From the NCBI GenBank assembly GCA_942493345.1, contig OW818695.1, forward strand, positions 3,658,001-3,722,000: a stretch of 64,000 nt of DNA, given 5' to 3'. This stretch comes from GWE2-42-39 sp942493345. Lineage in GTDB: Bacteria; Bacteroidota; Bacteroidia; Bacteroidales; Prolixibacteraceae. The position numbers and the translations under genes were made by a program. The notes under the pieces were generated by a model that made no database searches, was not told the DNA's origin, and worked only from the letters and a program-made list of their open reading frames with translations. This document shows positions 16,232-25,507 of the stretch, in pieces. Each line of letters begins with the position of its first letter. Position 1 is the first letter of the stretch.

Positions 16232-17707
16232 ATGTCGTTTATAACCGATAAAGTAGTTTCTGAAGGGTTAACGTTCGATGATGTCCTTTTAATTCCTTCA
16301 TATTCTGAAGTACTTCCCCGTGAAGTGGACCTGAGCTCATATTTCACCCGAAATATAAAATTGAATACGCCGGTTGTAACGGCTGCCATGGATACAGTTA
16401 CTGATGCACAGATGGCAATGGCCATTGCCCGTGAAGGCGGCATCGGGGTGATTCACAAAAATATGAGCATTGAAGAGCAGGCCCGGCAGGTGACGACGGT
16501 TAAACGGGCGGAGAACGGGATGATTTTTGATCCCATCACCATTACAGCCGACAAACTGGTGAAAGACGCCCTCGATATCATGAAAAACTACAAAATCGGC
16601 GGCATTCCGGTAGTTGATGAAGAGCGGCACCTGGTGGGCATCGTGACCAACCGCGATCTTCGTTTCGAAACCAATTTCATGAAACCCATTTCGTCGGTGA
16701 TGACCAAAGACAATTTGGTGACAACGACCGAATCGACTGATTTGGAAAAGGCTTCTGAAATTCTTCAGAATTATAAAATTGAGAAACTTCCCGTCGTGGA
16801 TAAAAACAACCGGCTGATCGGGCTGGTTACTTACAAAGATATTACCAAAGCCAAAGATAAACCGCGGGCCTGTAAAGATGAACTGGGCCGGTTGCGGGTT
16901 GCTGCCGGAGTTGGGGTGACCCACGATACCATCGAACGCGTTGATGCGTTGGTGAAAGCGCAGGTCGATGCCATTGTGATTGACACAGCGCACGGACATT
17001 CGAAACTGGTCCTTGAAATGCTAAAACTGGTCAAGTCGAAATATCCCGAGATTGATTTTGTGGCCGGAAATATTGCCACAGCCGAAGCTGCCTCTGATTT
17101 GGTTTTGGCAGGCGCCGATGCCGTGAAAGTGGGAATCGGGCCGGGTTCGATTTGTACGACCCGGGTGGTGGCCGGTGTTGGTTATCCGCAACTTTCGGCC
17201 ATTTACAATGTGGCCAAAGCGATTAAAGACAGCGGTGTGCCGGTGATTGCCGATGGCGGTATCCGTTATTCGGGCGACATTGTGAAAGCCATTGCTGCCG
17301 GGGCGCATTCAATTATGGCCGGTTCGTTGTTTGCCGGGGTCGAAGAATCGCCGGGGGAAACCGTTATTTTCCAGGGACGAAAATTTAAAACCTACCGGGG
17401 CATGGGGTCTGTCGAGGCCATGAACGACGGATCGAAAGACCGCTATTTTCAGGATGTGGAAGACGACATAAAAAAACTGGTACCGGAAGGAATTGTGGCC
17501 CGTGTTCCCTACAAAGGTACGCTGGAAGAAGTACTTTTTCAGTTGATTGGCGGTCTGCGTGCCGGGATGGGCTACTGCGGGGCAATTAATATCAAAGCAC
17601 TGCAACATGCAAAATTCACCAAGATAACCAATTCGGGTATTGCCGAAAGTCATCCGCACGATGTGATTATCACCAGCGAGGCGCCCAACTACAGCTCGAA
17701 ACAATAA
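16232..17707 (+). CDS. guaB: Inosine-5'-monophosphate dehydrogenase
   Basis: A 491-residue enzyme that oxidises IMP to XMP with NAD+, the first committed step to guanine nucleotides. The TIM-barrel core is interrupted by two CBS domains at about residues 95-205 (IGGIPVVDEERHLVGIVTNRD; IEKLPVVDKNNRLIGLVTYKD). The active-site loop GPGSICTTR carries the catalytic Cys at about 308, followed by GVPVIADGGIRYSGDI and AGSLFAGVEESPGE. The flap has EGIVARVPYKG. Length and motifs are standard. The ATG at 16232 is 31 bases past a likely -7 promoter element. It leads a plus-strand run with the parvulin genes; the next ORF starts within 50 bases, so they may be co-transcribed. Confidence 0.97.
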   Translation: MSFITDKVVSEGLTFDDVLLIPSYSEVLPREVDLSSYFTRNIKLNTPVVTAAMDTVTDAQMAMAIAREGGIGVIHKNMSIEEQARQVTTVKRAENGMIFDPITITADKLVKDALDIMKNYKIGGIPVVDEERHLVGIVTNRDLRFETNFMKPISSVMTKDNLVTTTESTDLEKASEILQNYKIEKLPVVDKNNRLIGLVTYKDITKAKDKPRACKDELGRLRVAAGVGVTHDTIERVDALVKAQVDAIVIDTAHGHSKLVLEMLKLVKSKYPEIDFVAGNIATAEAASDLVLAGADAVKVGIGPGSICTTRVVAGVGYPQLSAIYNVAKAIKDSGVPVIADGGIRYSGDIVKAIAAGAHSIMAGSLFAGVEESPGETVIFQGRKFKTYRGMGSVEAMNDGSKDRYFQDVEDDIKKLVPEGIVARVPYKGTLEEVLFQLIGGLRAGMGYCGAINIKALQHAKFTKITNSGIAESHPHDVIITSEAPNYSSKQ

Positions 17708-17758
17708 CGGATGAAGCCAGAAAAAAATCAGAAAAAACAAACCATTCGGGAAACGATC

Positions 17759-19705
17759 ATGATTTACAGATATATTATTTTTATCCTGTTTTTTATCTCA
17801 ATCAACAGTTTTGCGCAGGATAAAAACCAAACCATTTTACAAATCGACAATCATTTTTTCAGTAAGGAAGAATTTCAGAATATTTATAAAAAGAACAACA
17901 CTGGTTTGGCTGAGGATTCGGATGTGAAAACGCCATCCGAATACATGGAACTTTTTATAAATTTTAAACTGAAAGTACTGGAAGCACAGGCGCTGGGGAT
18001 GGATACTGTTTCGTCATTCGTTAGTGAACTGAAAGGCTATCGCGATGAACTGGCCCAGCCGTATCTGACCAATATCAAGTACGACGAAGAAATGCTTCAA
18101 ACGGCCTATTATCGAACGAAACACGAACGAAAAGCAAGTCATATACTGATTAATGTTGCGCCGGGAGCCGATACCTTGCAGGCATACCAGCGCATTATGG
18201 AAATCCGGAAAAAAATTCAGGATGGAGCTGATTTTGGAGAAATGGCTTTTCAATATTCCGAAGATCCGTCGGCCAAACAAAATCGTGGAGAATTGGGCTA
18301 TTTCAGCGCTTTCATGATGGTTTTCCCGTTTGAAGACGCTGCTTACAAAACTCCGATTGGTGAAGTTTCGATGCCGGCGAGGACGCAGTTTGGCTATCAT
18401 CTGGTGAACGTTGAGGACGAACGCGAATCGAAAGGACAGATCAGCGTTGCGCATATCATGAAACGTTTTCCACAACCCAACGTGCCGGATGCCGGGCATT
18501 CGCAGCCGTCGCGCGAAAGCATCCGCAGCGAAATCGACAGTTTGTATCAATTACTGAAAAACGGAGCCAATTTTGAAGAGCTGGCTAAAAAATATTCCGA
18601 CGATCAATACAGCGCGCGGTCTGGTGGCAAGTTGCAGCCTTTTCCCGAAGGACGGATGGTCCCTTCGTTTGCCGGGGCTGCTTTTGCACTTGGAAAAGAT
18701 AGCGATATTTCGCCGGTGATTGAAACGCCGTATGGCTGGCACATCATCAAACGGTTGAAATATTTCCCAGTTCCCGCGTTTGATGAAATTAAAAGCCAGT
18801 TGGCGGAAAACATAAAAAAGAACCCGCTAATCAGCAAACACAGTCGCGATATTTTTATTTCAGGATTGAAAAAAGAATACCACTTCAGTATCGATGAAGT
18901 GAATAAAAAATTGTTGTCGAAAAATTCATCGATTGAGCCAAATTCACGAAATGTAATTCATGCAGAAGGACAGGACACGGCACAGACGCTTTTCAGTTTC
19001 GATACTAAAAAATACACGATTGGCAATTTTATTTCGTTTCAGAATAAAAAAGGAGGATTGGTAACAAAAGATGAATTGGCCGGGGAAATTGATGAATTTG
19101 TAGCCGAAAAACTGCTTGAACTGGAAAACAGCCGCCTCGAAGAAAAATACCCGGAGTTTCGGATGTTGATGCAGGAATACCACGATGGTATTTTGTTGTT
19201 CAATATTTCAGAAAAACTGATTTGGAACAAAGCGTCGGAAGATACGCTTGGCTTGAAGGATTTTTATGAGAGGAACAAAATGAAATACATGGGCAACGAG
19301 CAGTTCAAAGGCTGGGTTATTTCGTGCAGCGATTTGGAAACCCGCAGCCGCGCCGATGAAATTTTATCGAAAGAAAAGACTGGCAAAGATGAATTGATGC
19401 AAATAATAAATGCCGGAAAACCGGGTGCAATTTCAGTTCAGGAAGGAATTTTTAAAAAAGGGGATAACCCGGTGGTCGATTTTTACGTTTGGAATGAAGC
19501 CAAACCGGCCGATCTGAATGATGTATTGGTTTATGTGAGGGGCGACAAAGTGCCGCCGTCTCCCAAAAATTTAGATGAATCGCGTGGGCTTCATGTTGCC
19601 GATTATCAAACCGATCTTGAAAAAAAATGGATGGACGAATTACGCAGTAAACACAAAATAAAAATAAACAGGAAGTTGCTAAAAAGCGTTCCTTCGGTGA
19701 AATGA
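17759..19705 (+). CDS. Periplasmic parvulin-type peptidyl-prolyl isomerase with two PPIase domains
   Basis: A 648-residue exported chaperone/isomerase. The ATG at 17759 gives a normal signal peptide (IYRYIIFILFFISINSFAQ); a start at 17711 would add 16 hydrophilic residues. The first parvulin domain is at about 122-225 (KASHILINVAPGAD, YSEDPSAKQNRGELGYF, FGYHLVNVEDER). The second is at about 227-345 (SVAHIMKRF, YSDDQYSARSGGKLQPF, YGWHIIKRL). The last 250 residues form a helical, lysine-rich region that may bind clients. The stop overlaps the ATG of the next gene (ATGA). With its two neighbours it makes a cassette of three SurA-like proteins likely to serve outer-membrane protein folding. Confidence 0.92.
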   Translation: MIYRYIIFILFFISINSFAQDKNQTILQIDNHFFSKEEFQNIYKKNNTGLAEDSDVKTPSEYMELFINFKLKVLEAQALGMDTVSSFVSELKGYRDELAQPYLTNIKYDEEMLQTAYYRTKHERKASHILINVAPGADTLQAYQRIMEIRKKIQDGADFGEMAFQYSEDPSAKQNRGELGYFSAFMMVFPFEDAAYKTPIGEVSMPARTQFGYHLVNVEDERESKGQISVAHIMKRFPQPNVPDAGHSQPSRESIRSEIDSLYQLLKNGANFEELAKKYSDDQYSARSGGKLQPFPEGRMVPSFAGAAFALGKDSDISPVIETPYGWHIIKRLKYFPVPAFDEIKSQLAENIKKNPLISKHSRDIFISGLKKEYHFSIDEVNKKLLSKNSSIEPNSRNVIHAEGQDTAQTLFSFDTKKYTIGNFISFQNKKGGLVTKDELAGEIDEFVAEKLLELENSRLEEKYPEFRMLMQEYHDGILLFNISEKLIWNKASEDTLGLKDFYERNKMKYMGNEQFKGWVISCSDLETRSRADEILSKEKTGKDELMQIINAGKPGAISVQEGIFKKGDNPVVDFYVWNEAKPADLNDVLVYVRGDKVPPSPKNLDESRGLHVADYQTDLEKKWMDELRSKHKIKINRKLLKSVPSVK

Positions 19706-20541
19706 AACGATATCGTATCTATATCATCTTTTTAATTGTGCTGGGTTCAGCCTGCCGACGTGCAGGGGAACCGGTACCCTTGGTAAAAGTTGGCGACCAT
19801 ACTTTGTACAAACATCAGTTGGCCGAGATGATGCCTGAAAGCATGAGGCAGTCCGATAGCGCGCTTTGGGCCGATGATTACATCGCCAAATGGATACGGA
19901 AAGAATTGTTGCTTTTAAAAGCAGAAGACAATCTTACAGCCGAACAGAGGGATTTGCGACGGGAATTGGAAGAATATAGGAATTCGATGATTGTTTTCCG
20001 GTATAAAAACGAGCTGGTGAACCAAAAGATGGACACGGTGGTTTCGCAGCAGGAAATAATGAATTATTATGAAAGTCATGAAAATGAATTTTTCCTGACA
20101 CAGGATATTTTGAAGGCAATTTATATGAAATTTCCGCTGGAAGTTGCCGATCCGAATATGCTGAAAAAATTATGCGCCGATGAAAATCCGGCCAAGCTCT
20201 CGGAATTGAATGATTACTGCCTGAGTTACGCCAAACAGTACGATAAATTTAATGATAGTTGGGTACCCGCCCGCCTGGTGCTGGACTATATTCCGGTAAA
20301 AATTGATGACCTTGAACATTTTTTGCGCCGGAACAAATTCATTGAGAGTAAGGACGATGACTATTTTTACATGGTTTGTATTCGCGATTTTTATTTTGTT
20401 GGGCAGCCTGCCCCGATCGATTATGTGGAAAGTCAGGTAAAAAACTTAATTTTGAACGCCCGAAAATTAAAATTTTTAAAACAGATTGAAGATGATGTGT
20501 ACAAAGAGGGCATTGATAATCACAGCGTGAAATTTTTTTAA
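19702..20541 (+). CDS. SurA-N-like lipoprotein, parvulin cassette member
   Basis: A 279-residue probable lipoprotein. The signal region IYIIFLIVLGSAC has a lipobox-like LGSAC with the Cys at residue 18. After it comes a SurA-N-like helical segment (YKHQLAEMMPESM, WADDYIAKWIRKELLL, AEQRDLRRELEEYRNSMIVFRYKNELV). The middle resembles a degenerate PPIase domain (VSQQEIMNYYESHENEFFL, KAIYMKFP) without the usual parvulin HIL and FGYH motifs, so isomerase activity is doubtful. It starts inside the stop codon of the upstream parvulin gene (ATGA) and is followed 18 bases later by surA. A chaperone role anchored to a membrane is the best guess. Confidence 0.82.
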   Translation: MKRYRIYIIFLIVLGSACRRAGEPVPLVKVGDHTLYKHQLAEMMPESMRQSDSALWADDYIAKWIRKELLLLKAEDNLTAEQRDLRRELEEYRNSMIVFRYKNELVNQKMDTVVSQQEIMNYYESHENEFFLTQDILKAIYMKFPLEVADPNMLKKLCADENPAKLSELNDYCLSYAKQYDKFNDSWVPARLVLDYIPVKIDDLEHFLRRNKFIESKDDDYFYMVCIRDFYFVGQPAPIDYVESQVKNLILNARKLKFLKQIEDDVYKEGIDNHSVKFF

Positions 20542-20559
20542 TAAATAAAAATCATATTT

Positions 20560-21909
20560 ATGATGAAGAAACTGATAGGTTTAACAATGATTGCAGGTCT
20601 TTTATCTGTTGGCGTTTCGCAGGCCCAGGATAAAGTGATCGACCAGATTGTTGCAGTCGTTGGTGGTAATACGATATTAAAATCTGATATAGAAGGGATG
20701 TACCTCCAGAATCAAGCCCAGGGAATTACGTCGGATGGCGACCTGAAATGTGAAATACTGGAAGAACTACTGATCGAAAAATTGCTGGTGGCCGAAGCGT
20801 TGCTCGATACAACCATTGAAGTTAGCGACAGCCAGATCAACCAAAACCTTGACCAGCGTATTCAGTATTTTGTAAACAACCTGGGGTCAGAAAAGGAAGT
20901 GGAGAAACATTTCAAAAAGTCGATCATCGAAATCAAGTCCGATTTGGAAGAAGTAATCCGCAACCAGCAGTTGACCTCGCAGATGCAGAATAAAATTATT
21001 AAAGACATTGCGGTCACTCCGGCTGAAGTTCGTTACCATTATCGCAATATGAACCCGGAAGATATCCCGACGATTGAGTCGTATGTTGAATACGAACAAA
21101 TTACTTTTCGTCCAAAAATTGACCCGGAAGAAGAAAACCGGGTGAAAAATGCCCTGCGCGATTTGAAAAAGCGAATTGAGGATGGATCCAGTTTTGCTTC
21201 TATGGCCGTAATTTATTCCGAATGCCCTTCGGCCCCGGGGGGTGGCGAACTGGGATATTCGGGACGAGCATCGCTTGACCCTACTTATGCAGCAGCAGCT
21301 TTCAATCTGAAAGGCGACCGTGTTTCGAATGTTGTGAAAAGTGAATTTGGCTATCATATCATTCAATTGATCGATCGCAAAGGAGAACAAGTGAATACCC
21401 GTCATATTCTTATGAAACCCAAAATTTCGAAGGAAGCCATGGAACAGGCGAGTCATCGTCTCGACAGCCTTGCCAATTTCGTCCGGGAACAAAAACTGAC
21501 TTTCGAACAGGCTGCGGCATCCTATTCGTGGGACAAAAATTCGCGTAATAACGGTGGACTGGTCATTAACCCGATGAACATGTCGTCGAAATGGAAAGTT
21601 ACCGAACTTGATCCGGCTGTGAGCAAAGTTCTGATGAATATGAACATCAATGAAATCAGCAAACCGTTCCAGCTTATTGACGAAACCACCAAACAAACCG
21701 TTTATGCAATTGTGAAACTGGTGAAAAAAAACAATACGCACAAAGCGAATGTGAGCGACGATTATATCGAACTAAGCCAGATGTACCTGGAAAAGAAAAA
21801 ACAGGAATCATTGGATAAATGGATCCGGGAAAAGCAGGCAGCAACATATATTCACATCGACGATACGTATGCGAATTGTCAGTTCAAGTATTCCGGATGG
21901 GAAAAGTAA
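20560..21909 (+). CDS. surA: SurA-like outer-membrane protein chaperone
   Basis: A 449-residue periplasmic chaperone/prolyl isomerase. The signal peptide ends near SQAQ at residue 22. Residues 25-165 form the SurA N-domain (IDQIVAVVGGNTILKSDIEGMY is the family start signature). Two parvulin domains follow: about 175-275 (EQITFRP, YSECPSAPGGGELGY, FGYHIIQLID) and about 278-388 (VNTRHILMKP, YSWDKNSRNNGGLV). The C-terminal helix ends the protein. This is the best SurA match of the three chaperones in the cassette. SurA escorts beta-barrel proteins across the periplasm to BAM. MoxR and the OstA-like gene follow within 10 and 4 bases. Confidence 0.93.
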   Translation: MMKKLIGLTMIAGLLSVGVSQAQDKVIDQIVAVVGGNTILKSDIEGMYLQNQAQGITSDGDLKCEILEELLIEKLLVAEALLDTTIEVSDSQINQNLDQRIQYFVNNLGSEKEVEKHFKKSIIEIKSDLEEVIRNQQLTSQMQNKIIKDIAVTPAEVRYHYRNMNPEDIPTIESYVEYEQITFRPKIDPEEENRVKNALRDLKKRIEDGSSFASMAVIYSECPSAPGGGELGYSGRASLDPTYAAAAFNLKGDRVSNVVKSEFGYHIIQLIDRKGEQVNTRHILMKPKISKEAMEQASHRLDSLANFVREQKLTFEQAAASYSWDKNSRNNGGLVINPMNMSSKWKVTELDPAVSKVLMNMNINEISKPFQLIDETTKQTVYAIVKLVKKNNTHKANVSDDYIELSQMYLEKKKQESLDKWIREKQAATYIHIDDTYANCQFKYSGWEK

Positions 21910-21918
21910 ACCATTATT

Positions 21919-22890
21919 ATGCAGGCAAACTTTAAAAACGACGTTGAAGCAATGGATGCTCTGAAGAAGAAAATCGATCTTCTTCAGGATGAAATAAAAA
22001 AACGGATATACGGGCAGGACGAGATTATAAGACAAACACTGATCACCTTGTTTAGCCGTGGGCATTGTTTGCTGATTGGCGTTCCCGGCCTGGCAAAAAC
22101 CTTGCTGGTGAATACCATTGCCGAGGTGCTGGGGCTTCAGTACAAACGCATCCAGTTTACACCCGACCTGATGCCTTCCGATATTATCGGTACCGAAATA
22201 TTCGATAAAGACCATCAGTTTAAATTTATTAAAGGGCCGCTGTTTGCCAATGTTATTTTAGCTGATGAAATAAACCGTACGCCGCCCAAAACGCAGGCTG
22301 CTTTGCTCGAAGCCATGCAGGAACGGGCTGTTACAGCTGCCGGTGAACGTTTCGAACTCGACAAACCATTTTTTGTGCTGGCTACCCAAAACCCGATCGA
22401 ACAGGAAGGTACCTACCCGTTGCCCGAAGCCCAGCTCGACCGTTTTATGTTTTCAATATGGCTCGAATATCCAAGTTTTGAGGATGAATTGACCATTGTA
22501 AAGAACACAACTTCAAATTATAAGACCGCTTTGTCGGAAGTAATAACGGGCGAAGAAATCCGCTTTTTTCAGGACTTAATCCTGAAAATCCCGGTGAACG
22601 ACAATGTGCTTCGTTACGCGGTTGGTTTATCGGCAAAAACGAGGCCCGGTACCGAAATGGCTGCACCCATTACCAATAAATACCTGAAATGGGGAGCTGG
22701 TCCGCGCGCTTCGCAATACCTGATTTTGGGTGCCAAAACCCATGCCGCCATGAATGGGAAATATTCTCCCGATATTGAAGATGTTATCGCCGTTGCTGTA
22801 AATATCCTCCGTCACCGGGTGATTAAAAATTATAAGGCCGAAGCGGAAAATATTTCGGTGGAAGATATTATTTACGAGCTGTTGAAATAG
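21919..22890 (+). CDS. MoxR family AAA+ ATPase
   Basis: A 323-residue AAA+ chaperone ATPase. Walker A is GVPGLAKT, with Walker B ILADEINRTPPKTQAALLEAMQE, sensor 1 ATQNPIEQEGTYPLPEAQLDRF and a C-terminal lid (GAKTHAAMNGKY). This matches MoxR, which remodels partner proteins, often VWA-domain or DUF58 proteins. Those usual partners are not next to it here; the neighbours are surA upstream and an OstA-like gene three bases after the stop. That context occurs in other Bacteroidota and hints at a role in envelope biogenesis, but the client is unknown. Confidence 0.94.
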   Translation: MQANFKNDVEAMDALKKKIDLLQDEIKKRIYGQDEIIRQTLITLFSRGHCLLIGVPGLAKTLLVNTIAEVLGLQYKRIQFTPDLMPSDIIGTEIFDKDHQFKFIKGPLFANVILADEINRTPPKTQAALLEAMQERAVTAAGERFELDKPFFVLATQNPIEQEGTYPLPEAQLDRFMFSIWLEYPSFEDELTIVKNTTSNYKTALSEVITGEEIRFFQDLILKIPVNDNVLRYAVGLSAKTRPGTEMAAPITNKYLKWGAGPRASQYLILGAKTHAAMNGKYSPDIEDVIAVAVNILRHRVIKNYKAEAENISVEDIIYELLK

Positions 22891-22893
22891 AAA

Positions 22894-24429
22894 ATGGTTT
22901 TATCGTTGTTTCAATACCGGAAAATTGCCCTGCTGCTTTTTGTTTTGGGTTTTTTCTTCACTTTTCAGGCGGAAGCACAGAAAGAGAAAAAAAAGATCGA
23001 AATTGAAAAGGCCAATACGTTCGAATACAACGATAAAATAAATGCCGATGTGCAACGCCTGATAGGCAATGTGCTGATCCGTCATAATACGTTGCTGATG
23101 TGGTGCGACAGCGCCTATTCATACCGTACAAGGAACATGGTCGATGCATTTGGGAATGTCCATATTCTGAAAGATGATACGCTGAATTTGTATGCCGATT
23201 TTATTAATTATGATGGAGACCGGAAATTTGCCAAAGCCCGGAAAAATGTAAAACTTGAAAATAAAGGAACTACCCTTGTTACCGATTCACTGGATTTTAA
23301 CATGGCCACCAATGTTGGTTATTACGATTATTTTGGTACAATAACCGATAGCGCCAATGTACTTACATCAATGATTGGGCAGTATTTTACCAAAACCGAT
23401 ATGGCCCATTTTAAAAAAGATGTGGTTGCCACAACCGATAAATACCGTTTGTTTTCGGATACACTTATTTACAAGGTGAGCGAAAAAACAGCCTACATTG
23501 TAGGCCCGACTACGATACAGGACGATAGCACGACCCTTTACTCCGAGAATGGTTTTTATAACACGGTAAGCGGAGAAACGCAATTACTTAAGAACTCCAA
23601 AATTACCGACCGCAAACACAAAATATTGGCCGACTCCATTTTTTATAACAAATCGACCGGCGATGGCCGTGGTGTTGGCAATGTGCATATCGAAGATTTT
23701 GAGAACCGGATGATTGTAAAAGGGAATCGGGTTATTTTTAATGAAATTGAAAATACTGCGCAGGTTACCGATTCTGCCTTGTTTATTCAGTATTCCGAAA
23801 AAGATTCGCTATTTCTTCATGCCGATACGCTGCGTATGGTTCCCGATACTACCGGTGTTGATGTCCGCCTGATAAAAGCGTATTACAAAGTGAAGTTTTT
23901 CCGCGACGATATGCAGGGAAAATGCGATTCGCTGGTCTACTGGCAAAAAGATTCTACTATTCAGCTTTTTAAAGAACCCATAATTTGGACTGGTGGAAAC
24001 CAGATGACTGCCCGTTATATCGAGATGATAAAAAATACAGCGAAACCCGATGAGGTAAAAATGGAAAACGATGCGTTCATTATTGCTATGGAACCCGATT
24101 CCATCCGTTTTAACCAGATTAAAGGGAGAAATATGACCGGTTATATCCGCAACAATGAGCTGTTTAAAATTCTGGTCGACGGGAACGGGCAATCGCTGTA
24201 TTACGCAAGCGACAAAGAAGGGGTGATTGGGCTTAACAAGGCTGAAAGCAGCAGTATTACTATTACTATGGAAAAAAACAAGGTAAAGCGGATCGCCTTT
24301 ATTTCCAATCCCGAAGGAGTTCTGAACCCGATTCTGCAGTTGCAGGAAGAAGATACCAAGCTACCCGGCTTTCAGTGGATGTATTTAGTCCGCCCAAAAA
24401 CAATTCTGGATATTTTCAAGAGGGAATAA
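22894..24429 (+). CDS. OstA-like (LptA/LptD N-domain) exported protein
   Basis: A 511-residue secreted protein. The signal peptide is about residues 1-28 (IALLLFVLGFFFTFQAEAQ). The rest is built from repeated short strands with DSL/DTL-type turns (LMWCDSAYSY, LNLYADFINYDGD, LVTDSLDFNM, RLFSDTLIYKV, ILADSIFYN), the pattern of the OstA beta-jellyroll repeat seen in LptA, LptC and the LptD N-domain. It is longer than LptA and lacks the LptD barrel. It probably binds the lipid part of lipopolysaccharide or a related glycolipid during export. It begins three bases after moxR and ends the plus-strand run; the next gene is convergent. Confidence 0.88.
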   Translation: MVLSLFQYRKIALLLFVLGFFFTFQAEAQKEKKKIEIEKANTFEYNDKINADVQRLIGNVLIRHNTLLMWCDSAYSYRTRNMVDAFGNVHILKDDTLNLYADFINYDGDRKFAKARKNVKLENKGTTLVTDSLDFNMATNVGYYDYFGTITDSANVLTSMIGQYFTKTDMAHFKKDVVATTDKYRLFSDTLIYKVSEKTAYIVGPTTIQDDSTTLYSENGFYNTVSGETQLLKNSKITDRKHKILADSIFYNKSTGDGRGVGNVHIEDFENRMIVKGNRVIFNEIENTAQVTDSALFIQYSEKDSLFLHADTLRMVPDTTGVDVRLIKAYYKVKFFRDDMQGKCDSLVYWQKDSTIQLFKEPIIWTGGNQMTARYIEMIKNTAKPDEVKMENDAFIIAMEPDSIRFNQIKGRNMTGYIRNNELFKILVDGNGQSLYYASDKEGVIGLNKAESSSITITMEKNKVKRIAFISNPEGVLNPILQLQEEDTKLPGFQWMYLVRPKTILDIFKRE

Positions 24430-24473
24430 TTATTCTTTTACGTTAGAGTTTCTTTGAAAAGTTTGACTTGACA

Positions 24474-25430
24474 CTAGCCGTTTACCACATTTTTTGCTTT
24501 CCCATGCAAGAATGCGTTTACATTTTCAACGGCAATATTCATCAGCCGGGTGCGTGCCTCAAAACTAGCCCATGCAATGTGCGGGGTGATAAAACAGTTT
24601 TTTGCCTTGAGCAGCGGATTATCAGCTTTCGGAGGTTCGGCAGATAAAACATCGAGCCCGGCGGCGGCGATTTGCCCGGAGTTGAGCGCATCGGCCAGAT
24701 CTTTTTCATTAATCAACCCGCCGCGCCCGGTATTGATGAGCATGGCGGAAGGTTTCATTTTTGCGAGCATGGCAGCATTCACAAATTGCTGGTTTTCGCT
24801 GGTGAGCGGGCAGTTGAGGCTCACAAAATCGCTTTCAGAAAATACCGTTTCCAGCGAAACCTGCCGGATATTTTCATCCTGAACAGCTTTTACGGAACGG
24901 TTGTAAAAAAGAATTTTCATCCCCAATGCCCGGGCAATTTGGGCGACTTTTTGTCCGATTTGTCCAAACCCTACAATTCCAAGTATTTTTCCGCTTATTT
25001 CGGTTTGTTGCGATTTTGAGTATGAAAAATCGATGCAATTTTGCCAGTCGCCGTTTTGCACCGAAGCAGTATGTAATTCAACCCGGTTGCAAAAGGCCAG
25101 GATGTGTGAAAAAACCATTTGGGCGACCGAATCGGTGCTGTATGCCGGAATGTTGGTTACCGTAATTCCGATCTCTTTTGCAGCCGCAATATCCACCAAG
25201 TTGTAGCCGGTGGCAAGTACCCCGATGTATTTCAGGGCAGGAGCCGCTTCCATAATTTTGCGGTCGATGATTATTTTGTTGGTCAGTATAATTTCAGCGT
25301 TGCCAATTCGCGCCAGTATTTCGCTGGCTATTGTACGGTCGTAAATCTTGCATTTTCCCAGTTTTCGGAGCGCTTCCCACGAAAGATCGCCGGGGTTCAG
25401 GGTAAAACCATCTAAAACAACAATTTCCAT
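24474..25430 (-). CDS. D-2-hydroxyacid dehydrogenase (glycerate/hydroxypyruvate reductase-like)
   Basis: A 318-residue NAD(P)-dependent dehydrogenase. The catalytic domain starts VVLDGFTLNPGDLSWEAL; the cofactor domain has ILGIVGFGQIGQKVAQIARALGM (GxGxxG). Catalytic residues are expected in INTGRGGLINE (Arg), DVLSAEPP (Glu) and NCFITPHIAW (His). The start is put at 25430 (MEIVVLDG), because the longer frame to 25568 adds unrelated residues. The motifs fit glycerate dehydrogenase/hydroxypyruvate reductase (HprA) and related enzymes; substrate choice cannot be read from motifs alone. It lies 77 bases after the corrinoid operon on the same strand, so co-transcription is possible, but a metabolic link is speculative. 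Confidence 0.85.
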   Translation of the reverse strand: MEIVVLDGFTLNPGDLSWEALRKLGKCKIYDRTIASEILARIGNAEIILTNKIIIDRKIMEAAPALKYIGVLATGYNLVDIAAAKEIGITVTNIPAYSTDSVAQMVFSHILAFCNRVELHTASVQNGDWQNCIDFSYSKSQQTEISGKILGIVGFGQIGQKVAQIARALGMKILFYNRSVKAVQDENIRQVSLETVFSESDFVSLNCPLTSENQQFVNAAMLAKMKPSAMLINTGRGGLINEKDLADALNSGQIAAAGLDVLSAEPPKADNPLLKAKNCFITPHIAWASFEARTRLMNIAVENVNAFLHGKAKNVVNG

Positions 25431-25507
25431 AATCTCAATTATTAAAGACGTGAATTTACAATCTTTCAGAAAAAGAACACTGAAAAGAGAAATTGATGGA
25501 CTATATT